A stretch of 64,000 nucleotides of DNA, taken from the NCBI GenBank assembly GCA_025210525.1, contig JAOARP010000047.1:434001-498000 (forward strand). Reading direction: 5' to 3'. The translations under genes were made by a program, and so were the position numbers. Positions 1 through 7,463 of the stretch are shown piece by piece (the first letter of the stretch is position 1; every line of letters begins with the position of its first letter). The DNA is from Marinisporobacter sp. (GTDB taxonomy: Bacteria; Bacillota; Clostridia; Peptostreptococcales; Thermotaleaceae). Under the pieces are notes generated by a model that saw nothing but the letters and a program-made list of their open reading frames with translations, ran no database searches and was not told where the DNA came from.

Positions 1-53
1 TATAGTTATATTTACTAGCACATATAAATTTTAACAATATCCCCTATATAAAA

Positions 54-88
54 CAACAAGTAAATGAGAAAATCTCATTTACTTGTTA
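54..88 (-). terminator. Terminator of the btuCD-cbiK operon
   Basis: A perfect 14-bp stem (56-69 with 73-86) with an AAA loop lies just past the cbiK stop codon. The U-tract in the minus direction is modest (TGTTTTATATA). Confidence 0.75.
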
Positions 89-94
89 TAATTT

Positions 95-1837
95 TTACTC
101 TTCTTCCCCTTCAATAGCCTTTTTTGCATGATCTACATAAATATCTTGATATTTTGCATTTTCACCTAGTCCATGAAGATAAGTATTTACTGTGAATCCT
201 TCACCTTTAAGGATTGTTTTCCATGAATCTTCTTCATCTCCTGCCATATCGTTAGATGCATGGTCTCCTGCAACAAGCATATATGGCATTAATGTTACTT
301 CTTTAATATTCTTTTCTTTTAATTTCTCTATAACATCAGTTAATTCTGGGAATCCTTCTACAGTTCCTACAAATACATTTAATCCTTCATCATCAATGGC
401 ACTTTGTAAGCATGGGTAACTTGCATTTGCTGGATGATGTGTTCCGTGTCCCATCACTACAACAGCTTGGTCTTCTTTAAGCTCTGGTAATTGTATTTTT
501 AAAGCTTCTACTGCTGTCTTGTAGTCTGCTGGAGTATTTAAAATCGGTGCTCCAACTGTTACTTTTTTAAATGTTTCTTCATATTTTTTTACTACTTCTA
601 ATAAATCATTGTACTCTGCACCTGCGATTACATGAAGAGGTTGAACAACTACTTCTTCAAAACCTTCTTCTTTCATTTTATTTAGAGCTTGCTCTGGTGT
701 ATCAATGCTAATATTATCTCTTTCTTTTAACTTCTTGATAATGATATTAGAAGTAAATGCTCTTCTTACATCATAATCTGGGAATGCTTTTGCTAATTTT
801 TCTTCAACTGCTTCAATTGTAACTTTTCTTGTGTCTGCATAGCTTGTTCCAAAGCTTACTGCAAGCATTCCTTTTTTACCTTCTTGCCACTGTCCTTTTT
901 CTACACTTTCTACAGGAGCTGGAATAACTTCTCCTTCTCCTTCAATAGCAGTCTTTACATGATCTACATAAATATCTTGGTATTTTGCATTTTCACCTAA
1001 TCCATGAAGGTAAGTATTTACTGTAAATCCTTCTCCTTTAAGGATTGTTTTCCATGAATCCTCTTCATCTCCTGCCATATCATTATTCGCATGGTCTCCT
1101 GCAACAACCATATATGGCATTAATGTTACTTCTTTTATATTGTCTTTCTTTAATTTCTTAATCACATCATCTAATTCTGGATATCCTTCTACTGTACCTA
1201 CATAAACCTTTAAACCATTTTTGTTGATTACATTTTGTAAATCTGCATAAGATGCATTTGCTGGATGATGTGTTCCATGTCCCATAACTACAACAGCTTG
1301 ACCCTCTTTAATCTCTGGTAATTGTTCTTTTAAAGCGTCCACTGCTACTTGGTAATCATCTTGATGTGTTAGGATCGGTCTTCCTAATACAAATTTTTCA
1401 AAAGTTCCATCATTGTATGCTCTAAGCTCTTCTCTAATATCGCTATACTCAGCCCCTGGCATAATATGTAATGGCTGAACAATCACTTCTTTAAATCCTT
1501 CTGTTTTTAACTTATCCATCGCCTTCGTAACTGTATCTACTTCTATATTATCTCTTTCTTTTAACTTTTTAATGATAATGTTAGAAGTAAATGCTCTTCT
1601 CACTTCATAATCTGGAAATGCTTTTGCTATTTTTTCTTCAACTGCTTCAATTGTAACTTTTCTTGTATCTGCATAGCTTGTTCCAAAGCTTGTAACTAAA
1701 ATTGCTTTTTTCATTTCTTTACTCTCCTCCTTAGCTGGTGCTTGTTCTGCTGCGGCTTCTTTCTGACCACATCCAGCAAAACCTGCTACAACTAGGGTAA
1801 GTGCTAACATAAAACTTAGAATTCTCTTTTTTTTCAT
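95..1837 (-). CDS. cbiK: Lipoprotein with two tandem CbiK sirohydrochlorin cobaltochelatase domains
   Basis: This is a 580-residue protein with a lipoprotein signal peptide (hydrophobic core, then FAGC with Cys at about 23), so it should be anchored outside the membrane. Residues about 40-300 and 322-577 are two copies of the CbiK fold, the class II chelatase that inserts Co2+ (or Fe2+) into sirohydrochlorin. Each copy keeps the expected metal-site motifs: GHGTHHPANASY, AGDHA(N/S)NDMAG, and an LH...GAEY segment. Family members are normally single-domain, about 260 residues, and often cytosolic; exported forms are known in Desulfovibrio. It is the last gene of the riboswitch operon, where a BtuF-type binding protein would be expected. 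The two halves are very similar at DNA level. CbiK family is clear. Whether it is a chelatase or a tetrapyrrole/metal capture protein for the transporter is inference. Confidence 0.9.
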   Translation of the reverse strand: MKKKRILSFMLALTLVVAGFAGCGQKEAAAEQAPAKEESKEMKKAILVTSFGTSYADTRKVTIEAVEEKIAKAFPDYEVRRAFTSNIIIKKLKERDNIEVDTVTKAMDKLKTEGFKEVIVQPLHIMPGAEYSDIREELRAYNDGTFEKFVLGRPILTHQDDYQVAVDALKEQLPEIKEGQAVVVMGHGTHHPANASYADLQNVINKNGLKVYVGTVEGYPELDDVIKKLKKDNIKEVTLMPYMVVAGDHANNDMAGDEEDSWKTILKGEGFTVNTYLHGLGENAKYQDIYVDHVKTAIEGEGEVIPAPVESVEKGQWQEGKKGMLAVSFGTSYADTRKVTIEAVEEKLAKAFPDYDVRRAFTSNIIIKKLKERDNISIDTPEQALNKMKEEGFEEVVVQPLHVIAGAEYNDLLEVVKKYEETFKKVTVGAPILNTPADYKTAVEALKIQLPELKEDQAVVVMGHGTHHPANASYPCLQSAIDDEGLNVFVGTVEGFPELTDVIEKLKEKNIKEVTLMPYMLVAGDHASNDMAGDEEDSWKTILKGEGFTVNTYLHGLGENAKYQDIYVDHAKKAIEGEEE

Positions 1838-1856
1838 GATGTCACTCCTTTAATTT

Positions 1857-2618
1857 TTATAATTTCGGAAGAATAACTAATCCATTTTCTTCCGTTTTTC
1901 GTATCTTTACACCAAATAAATCCTTTATGGTCTCTTGTGTCATTACCTCTTGGGTATTTCCGTATTTTTCAATTTTTCCATTTTTTAAAGCTACTATTCG
2001 ATCACTAAACATATGGGTTAAATTCAAATCATGCATAATAGATACAACCGTAAGCTTTTCTTCTTTTATCTGATCCTTTAAAAGATTTAAAAATTGAATG
2101 GTATATTGGATATCCATATTTGAAAAGGCTTCATCTAAAAATAAAACTTCTGGTGTTTGAGCTAATGCCTTTGCTAGCATTACTCTTTGTCTTTCTCCTC
2201 CACTCAAGTCTGTAATAGATGTCTCTGAAAATTTGATGGTTTCTGTCATCTCCATGCACTTAAATACAATCTCCATATCCCTTTTACTTAAATGCTTCAT
2301 ACGAGATTTAAATGGATTTCTTCCCATCATAACCACTTCAAGACAAGTGAAAGGAAAGCGAATCTCTACATTTTGAGAAACAAGAGCGATTTTTTGGCTT
2401 AACTCTTTTATACTATAATCTTTTAATAATTTATTTTGAAAATAAATTTTTCCATTGTATTTATTAAATTGTCCTGTAATCAAGCTAAGTAGGGTAGTCT
2501 TTCCTGAACCATTTGGACCAATAATCGTAGTCAGCTTTCCACTTTCCATAGAAAAGCTCATATCATTTAAAATTTCTTTATTATCATAGGAAAAAAATAA
2601 TTTTTCTATTTTATACAT
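1857..2618 (-). CDS. btuD: ABC transporter ATP-binding protein, BtuD/FecE type
   Basis: This 253-residue ATPase belongs to the cobalamin/iron-siderophore importer family. Walker A is GPNGSGKTTLLSL (about 34-46), the signature is LSGGERQRVMLAKAL, Walker B is VLFLDEAFSN, and the switch His is in SIMHDLN. It lies 14 bp downstream of the permease gene and 19 bp upstream of cbiK, so it is cotranscribed under the cobalamin riboswitch. That control makes a corrinoid or cobalt-tetrapyrrole substrate more likely than a siderophore. No binding-protein gene is in the operon. Confidence 0.88.
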   Translation of the reverse strand: MYKIEKLFFSYDNKEILNDMSFSMESGKLTTIIGPNGSGKTTLLSLITGQFNKYNGKIYFQNKLLKDYSIKELSQKIALVSQNVEIRFPFTCLEVVMMGRNPFKSRMKHLSKRDMEIVFKCMEMTETIKFSETSITDLSGGERQRVMLAKALAQTPEVLFLDEAFSNMDIQYTIQFLNLLKDQIKEEKLTVVSIMHDLNLTHMFSDRIVALKNGKIEKYGNTQEVMTQETIKDLFGVKIRKTEENGLVILPKL

Positions 2619-2632
2619 AAGCTCCTCCTTCC

Positions 2633-3691
2633 TTAGTGCAACGATTTATTTCGCGTCATAAAGATGTAAATGAAAAATGGTCCTCCAAGGAGTGTTGTTA
2701 AAACCCCTACAGGGATTTCTACATTCATCAATGCTCTTGCACCTGTATCCGCTAGTAATAATAATTCTGCACCAAGTAATGCTGAAAGAGGAATCAATAA
2801 CCGATTATCTGACCCAATTAAAAATCTAAGCATATGGGGAACAATCAGTCCTATAAAACTAATGATCCCACTTACTGATACACATACAGCCGTAATAAGT
2901 GAACCACAGATTAAAAAAATTCTTCTTACCCGACCTGTATCAATTCCTAATAATTTTGCTTCCTTTTCTCCTAAACAAAGAAGATTTAAGTCTTCTGAAA
3001 AATAAGTACACATAATGATACAAAGTATAATCATAGGAAAACTCATAAAAACATGCTGCCAATTTCTTGCTGATAAGCTTCCCATTAACCATGTAACAAT
3101 AGGTGCCACATCTTCTCCTGCTAAGCTCTTTAAAAGCTTAATCCCTGCTGAAAGAATACTCGTTACAATAATCCCAGCAATAATCAAATTGGAAGAGCTT
3201 AAAACCCCCTTTACCTTAGCAATAGAAATAACAATTCCTAAGGTTACAAACGCACCAATAAAGGCACATACAGTTATAGAAACTTGAAAGCCATCCATAA
3301 ACATATTCATAAATAGGGCTATCGTTGCTCCAAAAGCAGCACCAGATGAAACCCCCATAGTATAAGAATCTGCTAATGGATTCATGAGTAATGATTGAAA
3401 TACAGTTCCTGAAACGGCTAGTCCACTTCCTACAATTATTGCTATCAAAATCCTTGGAAGTCTTATATTCCAAACAATAGCAGCATAAGAATCTCTTATG
3501 GAGCTATAAGCTTTTTCATTCCCTGTAATTTTTCCAAATATAATTTTTATAACATCATATACTCCAATATCTGCTTTTCCCAAATTAACAGATGAAAAAA
3601 AAGTAACTGTAAGTAAAATAAAAAAACAGATTCCAATAATTTTTTGTTTGTATTGTTTTTGCTTCAACGTTAAAGCGAAATGATTTTCCAT
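2633..3691 (-). CDS. btuC: ABC transporter permease, BtuC/FecCD family
   Basis: This 352-residue polytopic protein has about ten hydrophobic segments and typical FecCD/BtuC motifs: RLPRILIAIIVGSGLAVSG, a GSLSARNW segment, and SFIGLIVPHMLRF near the C-terminus. It forms the membrane channel for the ATPase encoded next. It is the first gene after the cobalamin riboswitch and terminator, so it is expected to be repressed when adenosylcobalamin or another corrinoid is plentiful. The family is certain. Substrate assignment as corrinoid rests on the riboswitch. Confidence 0.88.
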   Translation of the reverse strand: MENHFALTLKQKQYKQKIIGICFFILLTVTFFSSVNLGKADIGVYDVIKIIFGKITGNEKAYSSIRDSYAAIVWNIRLPRILIAIIVGSGLAVSGTVFQSLLMNPLADSYTMGVSSGAAFGATIALFMNMFMDGFQVSITVCAFIGAFVTLGIVISIAKVKGVLSSSNLIIAGIIVTSILSAGIKLLKSLAGEDVAPIVTWLMGSLSARNWQHVFMSFPMIILCIIMCTYFSEDLNLLCLGEKEAKLLGIDTGRVRRIFLICGSLITAVCVSVSGIISFIGLIVPHMLRFLIGSDNRLLIPLSALLGAELLLLADTGARALMNVEIPVGVLTTLLGGPFFIYIFMTRNKSLH

Positions 3692-3729
3692 AATTCCTCC
3701 ATCGGTAAAGTTTTGTATAAAATTTCCAT

Positions 3730-3755
3730 AAAAAAAGAGCTTCTACGAAAGCTCT
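3730..3755 (-). terminator. Riboswitch-controlled intrinsic terminator
   Basis: Read on the minus strand, AGAGCTT-TCGTAG-AAGCTCT is a perfect 7-bp stem followed by seven T. It sits between the cobalamin riboswitch and the btuC start codon, where an expression-platform terminator belongs. Confidence 0.8.
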
Positions 3756-3837
3756 AACTAAACAATAACATGGCTAAAAATTAATATGCCTATTTTTGAC
3801 TAGTATATTTCACTTTCCCTCCGAAAGAACGAATATT

Positions 3838-4000
3838 CATATTAGGCAGGTCTCCTGGCTTGGCTTCGTATTACTCCTTAACCTTCCCAAAGCAAAAGCT
3901 TCAGTGGTTTTAAAGTTTCATCCACCTTACAGTAGCGGGGGCTGCAGTGGCTTTTACCACTTTCCCTTTTCATTCTAAATTAGAAACCTAATACTACTTA
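3838..4000 (-). promoter_or_regulatory. Cobalamin riboswitch
   Basis: On the minus strand the leader carries the B12-box AAGCCAGGAGACCTGCC (3' end near 3842) and, further 5', GGGAA...CACTGCAGCCCCCGCTACTGTA, the conserved core of the cobalamin riboswitch family. A consensus promoter lies upstream and a terminator hairpin downstream, before btuC. The usual mode is OFF when adenosylcobalamin binds. An apparent reading frame across it on the plus strand is a by-product. Confidence 0.93.
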
Positions 4001-4022
4001 TGTAATTGTCAATGACAACTAC

Positions 4023-4051
4023 ATTATATATAATGATAAAAAACATGTCAA
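4023..4051 (-). promoter_or_regulatory. Consensus sigma-A promoter of the riboswitch operon
   Basis: On the minus strand TTGACA (4046-4051) and TATAAT (4023-4028) are separated by 17 bases, a full consensus match. The predicted start is just upstream of the riboswitch. A 13-base palindrome, TTGTCAATGACAA (4006-4018), overlaps the start region. Confidence 0.8.
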
Positions 4052-4272
4052 TATAAGGTGTATATTTTTATAATTTGCTCATATAATTGCTCAAGCTTGA
4101 ATATTAAAAATTTATTCATCTAAAACTAAAAAAGTATGATATTTATAAATTTAGGGTATATAAAAACAAAACCCATTATGCTTTTTACAGATATTTCAAT
4201 TTACAAGCTTATATTGATTAATTCTATTTATTCTGTTAGAGTTATAAGGGAATTTTAAAACAGGAGGCAGCA

Positions 4273-5121
4273 ATGAATAATATGATCCAAATCAAAGAAG
4301 TAACAAAAAAATTTGAAGATTTTACAGCCGTTGATGGTTTAAGCCTCAATATTCAAAAAGGAAGTTTTTTCGGTCTCTTAGGTCCAAATGGTGCAGGAAA
4401 AACAACTCTGATCAAAATGCTTGTAGGTTTATTAAAACCATGTAATGGAAATATTCTTATTGAAAACCAAAAGATGTCTAGAGATAATATTTTTATCAAA
4501 AGTAAAATAGGGATTGTTCCTCAACATATTAATCTTGATAAAGAGCTTTCTGTAAAAGAAAATCTTATTTTTTCTGCAAAGCTGTACAAAATAAAAGGAA
4601 AAGAGCAAGAAAAAAAAGTTGAAGAACTTTTAGCATTTTCAGATTTAAAATCTATAGAAAATAGACTTAGCAAAAAATTATCTGGGGGCATGCAGAGAAA
4701 ATTAATGATTGCTAAAGCTTTAGTCAATGATCCTGATATCCTCTTTTTAGACGAGCCTACTGTAGGAATTGATGTAAACAATCGTAGAAAAATATGGGAT
4801 ATGCTAAAGGGCATGAAAGATATGGGAAAAACTATTATTCTTACAACCCACTATATTGAAGAAGCAGAATATCTTTGTGATCAGATAGGGCTTATGGATC
4901 AAGGAAAAATATTTTATTGTAATACAAGTAAAAACCTAAAAAATAATCTCGGTCAATTTACAGTTGAATATTTTAATAAAGATAAAACAACAGAATATAA
5001 GTATTTTGATTCTATGGAAGAAGCAAAAGATTATGCTCATTCCCTTCAGGATCATTACATATTGAGAAATACAAATTTAGAAGACGTCTTCTATAATTTT
5101 ACGAATAGGAAGGTACGATAA
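4273..5121 (+). CDS. ABC-2 type exporter, ATP-binding protein
   Basis: This is a 282-residue ATPase of the CcmA/NatA/drug-exporter class. Walker A is GPNGAGKTTLIKM (about 36-48), the signature is LSGGMQRKLMIAKAL, Walker B is ILFLDEPTVGID, and the switch His is in TTHYIEEAE. A good ribosome site (AGGAGG) precedes the ATG. The permease gene follows without a gap, and an isolated cbiL follows that. The operon runs divergently from the cobalamin-riboswitch operon. The exported substrate cannot be read from sequence. Confidence 0.85.
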   Translation: MNNMIQIKEVTKKFEDFTAVDGLSLNIQKGSFFGLLGPNGAGKTTLIKMLVGLLKPCNGNILIENQKMSRDNIFIKSKIGIVPQHINLDKELSVKENLIFSAKLYKIKGKEQEKKVEELLAFSDLKSIENRLSKKLSGGMQRKLMIAKALVNDPDILFLDEPTVGIDVNNRRKIWDMLKGMKDMGKTIILTTHYIEEAEYLCDQIGLMDQGKIFYCNTSKNLKNNLGQFTVEYFNKDKTTEYKYFDSMEEAKDYAHSLQDHYILRNTNLEDVFYNFTNRKVR

Positions 5122-5853
5122 ATGGAAGTTTTAACAATACTGTGGAGAGAATTTTCTTTTTTCAAAAAAAGAGCTTTTAAAATCACTTCTTCTGCCGTCA
5201 TTACTCCTCTATTATATTTATTAGCCTTTGGATGGGGATTAGGATCAGATGTTTCAATAGAAGGCTATAGTTATTTGCATTATATTATTCCCGGCATCAT
5301 TGCCATGTCTACTATGCATACAAGCTTCAATGCTGTATCTATTAGAATCTCTGTAGCAAGGCTTCATGAAAAAAGCTTCGAATATTATCTAACAGCACCT
5401 GTAAATATGTATTTACTAACACTAGGTTATGTCATATCTGGAGCACTACGTGGTTTTTATGCAGGATGCATTATTTTATTAGTCTCTTACCTATTTGGTG
5501 CTTATATCAATATTACATTTTCTTTTTTACTTATATGCTTCTTAAATAGCATGCTTTTTGCTGCTTTTGGGTATTTTGCAGCAATGGTCATCAACACTCA
5601 TTACGATATGAATCGTTTCACAAGCTTTGTCATTACACCTATGACTTTTTTATGTGGAACCTTCTTTTCATTAGAGAAAATGCCCTATATTGTAAAGAAA
5701 ATCATAGAAGTATTGCCACTTACTCATGCTATAATGGGGCTAAGAAATATCGCATTAAAAGGAATCACAAATTATTTTTCAATATTCATATTACTCATAT
5801 ACTTTTTAGCACTTTACGCTTTAGGCGTATATGCAAGCTATAGAGAAGTATAA
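5122..5853 (+). CDS. ABC-2 type exporter, permease
   Basis: This 243-residue membrane protein has about six transmembrane segments and the ABC-2 family arrangement, including ISVARLHEKSFEYYLTAPV before the central helices and a FCLGTFFS-like gate region (TFLCGTFFSLEKMP). Its ATG directly follows the stop codon of the ATPase gene, so the two form one exporter. The next gene, cbiL, begins about 50 bases later. Confidence 0.83.
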   Translation: MEVLTILWREFSFFKKRAFKITSSAVITPLLYLLAFGWGLGSDVSIEGYSYLHYIIPGIIAMSTMHTSFNAVSIRISVARLHEKSFEYYLTAPVNMYLLTLGYVISGALRGFYAGCIILLVSYLFGAYINITFSFLLICFLNSMLFAAFGYFAAMVINTHYDMNRFTSFVITPMTFLCGTFFSLEKMPYIVKKIIEVLPLTHAIMGLRNIALKGITNYFSIFILLIYFLALYALGVYASYREV

Positions 5854-5863
5854 AACCATTTAG

Positions 5864-5904
5864 AAAGGGGGCAGACGAATACGAACAGTATTCGTTTAGA
5901 GCTT
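5864..5904 (+). promoter_or_regulatory. Hairpin between ribosome site and start codon of cbiL
   Basis: A strong ribosome site (AAAGGGGG, 5865-5871) is 33 bases from the ATG, too far for normal use. The gap holds a perfect inverted repeat CGAATAC (5876-5882) GAACA GTATTCG (5888-5894). If folded, it shortens the effective spacing to about 14. No alternative in-frame start lies in the gap. Confidence 0.5.
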
Positions 5905-6603
5905 ATGTCAAAATTTTATGGAATCGGTACTGGACCAGGAGATAGCTCCTTAGTTACAGTAAAAGCAGTGAATACACTAAAAAAATTAGATATTCTTTTT
6001 ACTCCACAACCAAAGGAAGGTGGAGAAAGTTTAGCTTTATCTATTGTTAAGGAATATGTTTTACCTAAAACAGAAATAAAGGAAAGACATTTTCCAATGA
6101 ATTTCAATGATAAAGAAAGAATTAACGCTTGGAAAGAAATTGCAGATGAAATAGAAGAAGATGTAAATAATGGAAAAAATGTAGGCTTTATCACATTAGG
6201 CGATCCAATGCTTTATAGTACTTATGTATATATCCTAGAGCTTTTAAGGGATAAAGTGGAAATAGAAACAATCCCAGGAATTAGTGCTTTTTCAAATATT
6301 GCTTCAAGTCAAAATTTCCCTCTTGTAATGGACCGAGAAGCTTTAGTCGTATTACCTTGTACTGCTGATGAAGAAAAAATTAATTTTACACTAAAAAATT
6401 ACAGTTCTATTGTATTGATGAAAGTGTATAAAAATTTCAAAGAAATCATTGAAAAACTTAAAGAATATGACTTAATTAAATATGCTATTTTAGTAAGTAA
6501 TTCTTCTCAAGACAGAGAAATAGTTTACCATGATTTAGAAAACATTAGTAAAGATCAAATATCCTATTTTTCTACTATATTAGTTAATAAGGAAAACAAA
6601 TAA
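5905..6603 (+). CDS. cbiL: Precorrin-2/cobalt-factor II C20-methyltransferase
   Basis: This 232-residue tetrapyrrole methylase transfers methyl from SAM to C20 of cobalt-factor II in the anaerobic B12 pathway. Seen features are the N-terminal YGIGTGPGDSSLVTVKAV, the central GFITLGDPMLYSTYVY (SAM-loop GDP), and ETIPGISAFS, all typical of CbiL/CobI. The length is normal. It stands alone behind an ABC-2 exporter, with no other cbi genes on this strand, though the cbiK-type lipoprotein operon diverges from the same region. Family is clear. Cobalt-factor specificity is inferred from the anaerobic setting. Confidence 0.88.
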   Translation: MSKFYGIGTGPGDSSLVTVKAVNTLKKLDILFTPQPKEGGESLALSIVKEYVLPKTEIKERHFPMNFNDKERINAWKEIADEIEEDVNNGKNVGFITLGDPMLYSTYVYILELLRDKVEIETIPGISAFSNIASSQNFPLVMDREALVVLPCTADEEKINFTLKNYSSIVLMKVYKNFKEIIEKLKEYDLIKYAILVSNSSQDREIVYHDLENISKDQISYFSTILVNKENK

Positions 6604-6608
6604 TTTTA

Positions 6609-6646
6609 AAAAGAGATAAAATCTCAATAGATTTTATCTCTTTTTT
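6609..6646. terminator. Bidirectional terminator between cbiL and fabI
   Basis: A perfect 14-bp stem (6611-6624 with 6629-6642), loop CAAT, is flanked by A and T runs and can stop both convergent genes. Confidence 0.85.
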
Positions 6647-6673
6647 CATATAAATATATTCTTATAATTTCTA

Positions 6674-7453
6674 TTAATATCCTAATACATGATAGCCACA
6701 ATCCACATGAATATTTTCTCCATTTACCCCACTGCTCAGATCACTACATAGGAAAAGAGCTGTATTTCCTACTTCTTCTGTATCAATCAATCTTCCCATA
6801 GGAGATTTTTCTTCAAAAGCTTTTAACATATTATTGAAATCACTTATTCCTTTCGCTGCTAATGTTTTAATAGGACCAGCTGATATAGCATTCACCCTTA
6901 TTCCATCTTTTCCCAGATCATGGGCTAAATATTTCACACTAGATTCTAATGCTGCTTTCGCTACACCCATTACATTATAATTTTTAACAACTCTTTCTCC
7001 TCCTAAATAAGTAAGAGCCACAAAACTTCCTCCCTCACCCATAAGGGGCTTTGCATATTTTGTAACAGCCACTAAAGAATATGCACTAATCTCTTGAGCC
7101 ATCATATATCCTTCTCTTGATGTGTCTACATACTCTCCTTCAAGTTCTTCTTTCTTTGCATGAGCGATACTGTGTACAACACTATCAAGCGTCCCAAACT
7201 CATCTTTTAATGTGTTAAAGGTATTCTCTATCTCTTCATCCTTTGTCACATCACATGGAATTAATAAAACATTATCCATAGCTTCTTTTTCCATAAGCTT
7301 TTCTATACTCTTCTTTGTTTTTTCTCCTAAATATGTAAATGCCAGTTTTGCTCCTGCTTTATGAAAAACCTTAGCAATTGCCCAGGCAATACTCCACTTA
7401 TTTGCAACACCCATAATTAAAATATTTTTATTCTTTAATAATGTATTCATCAT
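6674..7453 (-). CDS. fabI: Enoyl-ACP reductase (NADH), FabI type
   Basis: This 259-residue short-chain dehydrogenase catalyses the last reduction of each fatty-acid elongation cycle. Diagnostic FabI features are an N-terminal nucleotide loop GVANKWSIAWAIA, SIAHA, TYLGGERVVKNYNVMGVAKAA with the catalytic Tyr-x6-Lys, and SAGPIKTLAAKGI. It lies 10 bp behind the PBP gene and is probably cotranscribed with the FHA-FtsW-PBP genes. Many Clostridia rely on FabK instead, so a FabI beside cell-wall genes is notable. Other fab genes are not in the window. Confidence 0.92.
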   Translation of the reverse strand: MMNTLLKNKNILIMGVANKWSIAWAIAKVFHKAGAKLAFTYLGEKTKKSIEKLMEKEAMDNVLLIPCDVTKDEEIENTFNTLKDEFGTLDSVVHSIAHAKKEELEGEYVDTSREGYMMAQEISAYSLVAVTKYAKPLMGEGGSFVALTYLGGERVVKNYNVMGVAKAALESSVKYLAHDLGKDGIRVNAISAGPIKTLAAKGISDFNNMLKAFEEKSPMGRLIDTEEVGNTALFLCSDLSSGVNGENIHVDCGYHVLGY

Positions 7454-7463
7454 GCCCTCTCCT

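Noticed and set aside
192..419. Plus-strand open frame inside the cbiK gene
   Set aside because: Complementary-strand shadow of a strongly coding minus-strand gene.
3796..3978. Plus-strand open frame across the cobalamin riboswitch
   Set aside because: The sequence is explained by the riboswitch on the opposite strand; no ribosome site or protein family.
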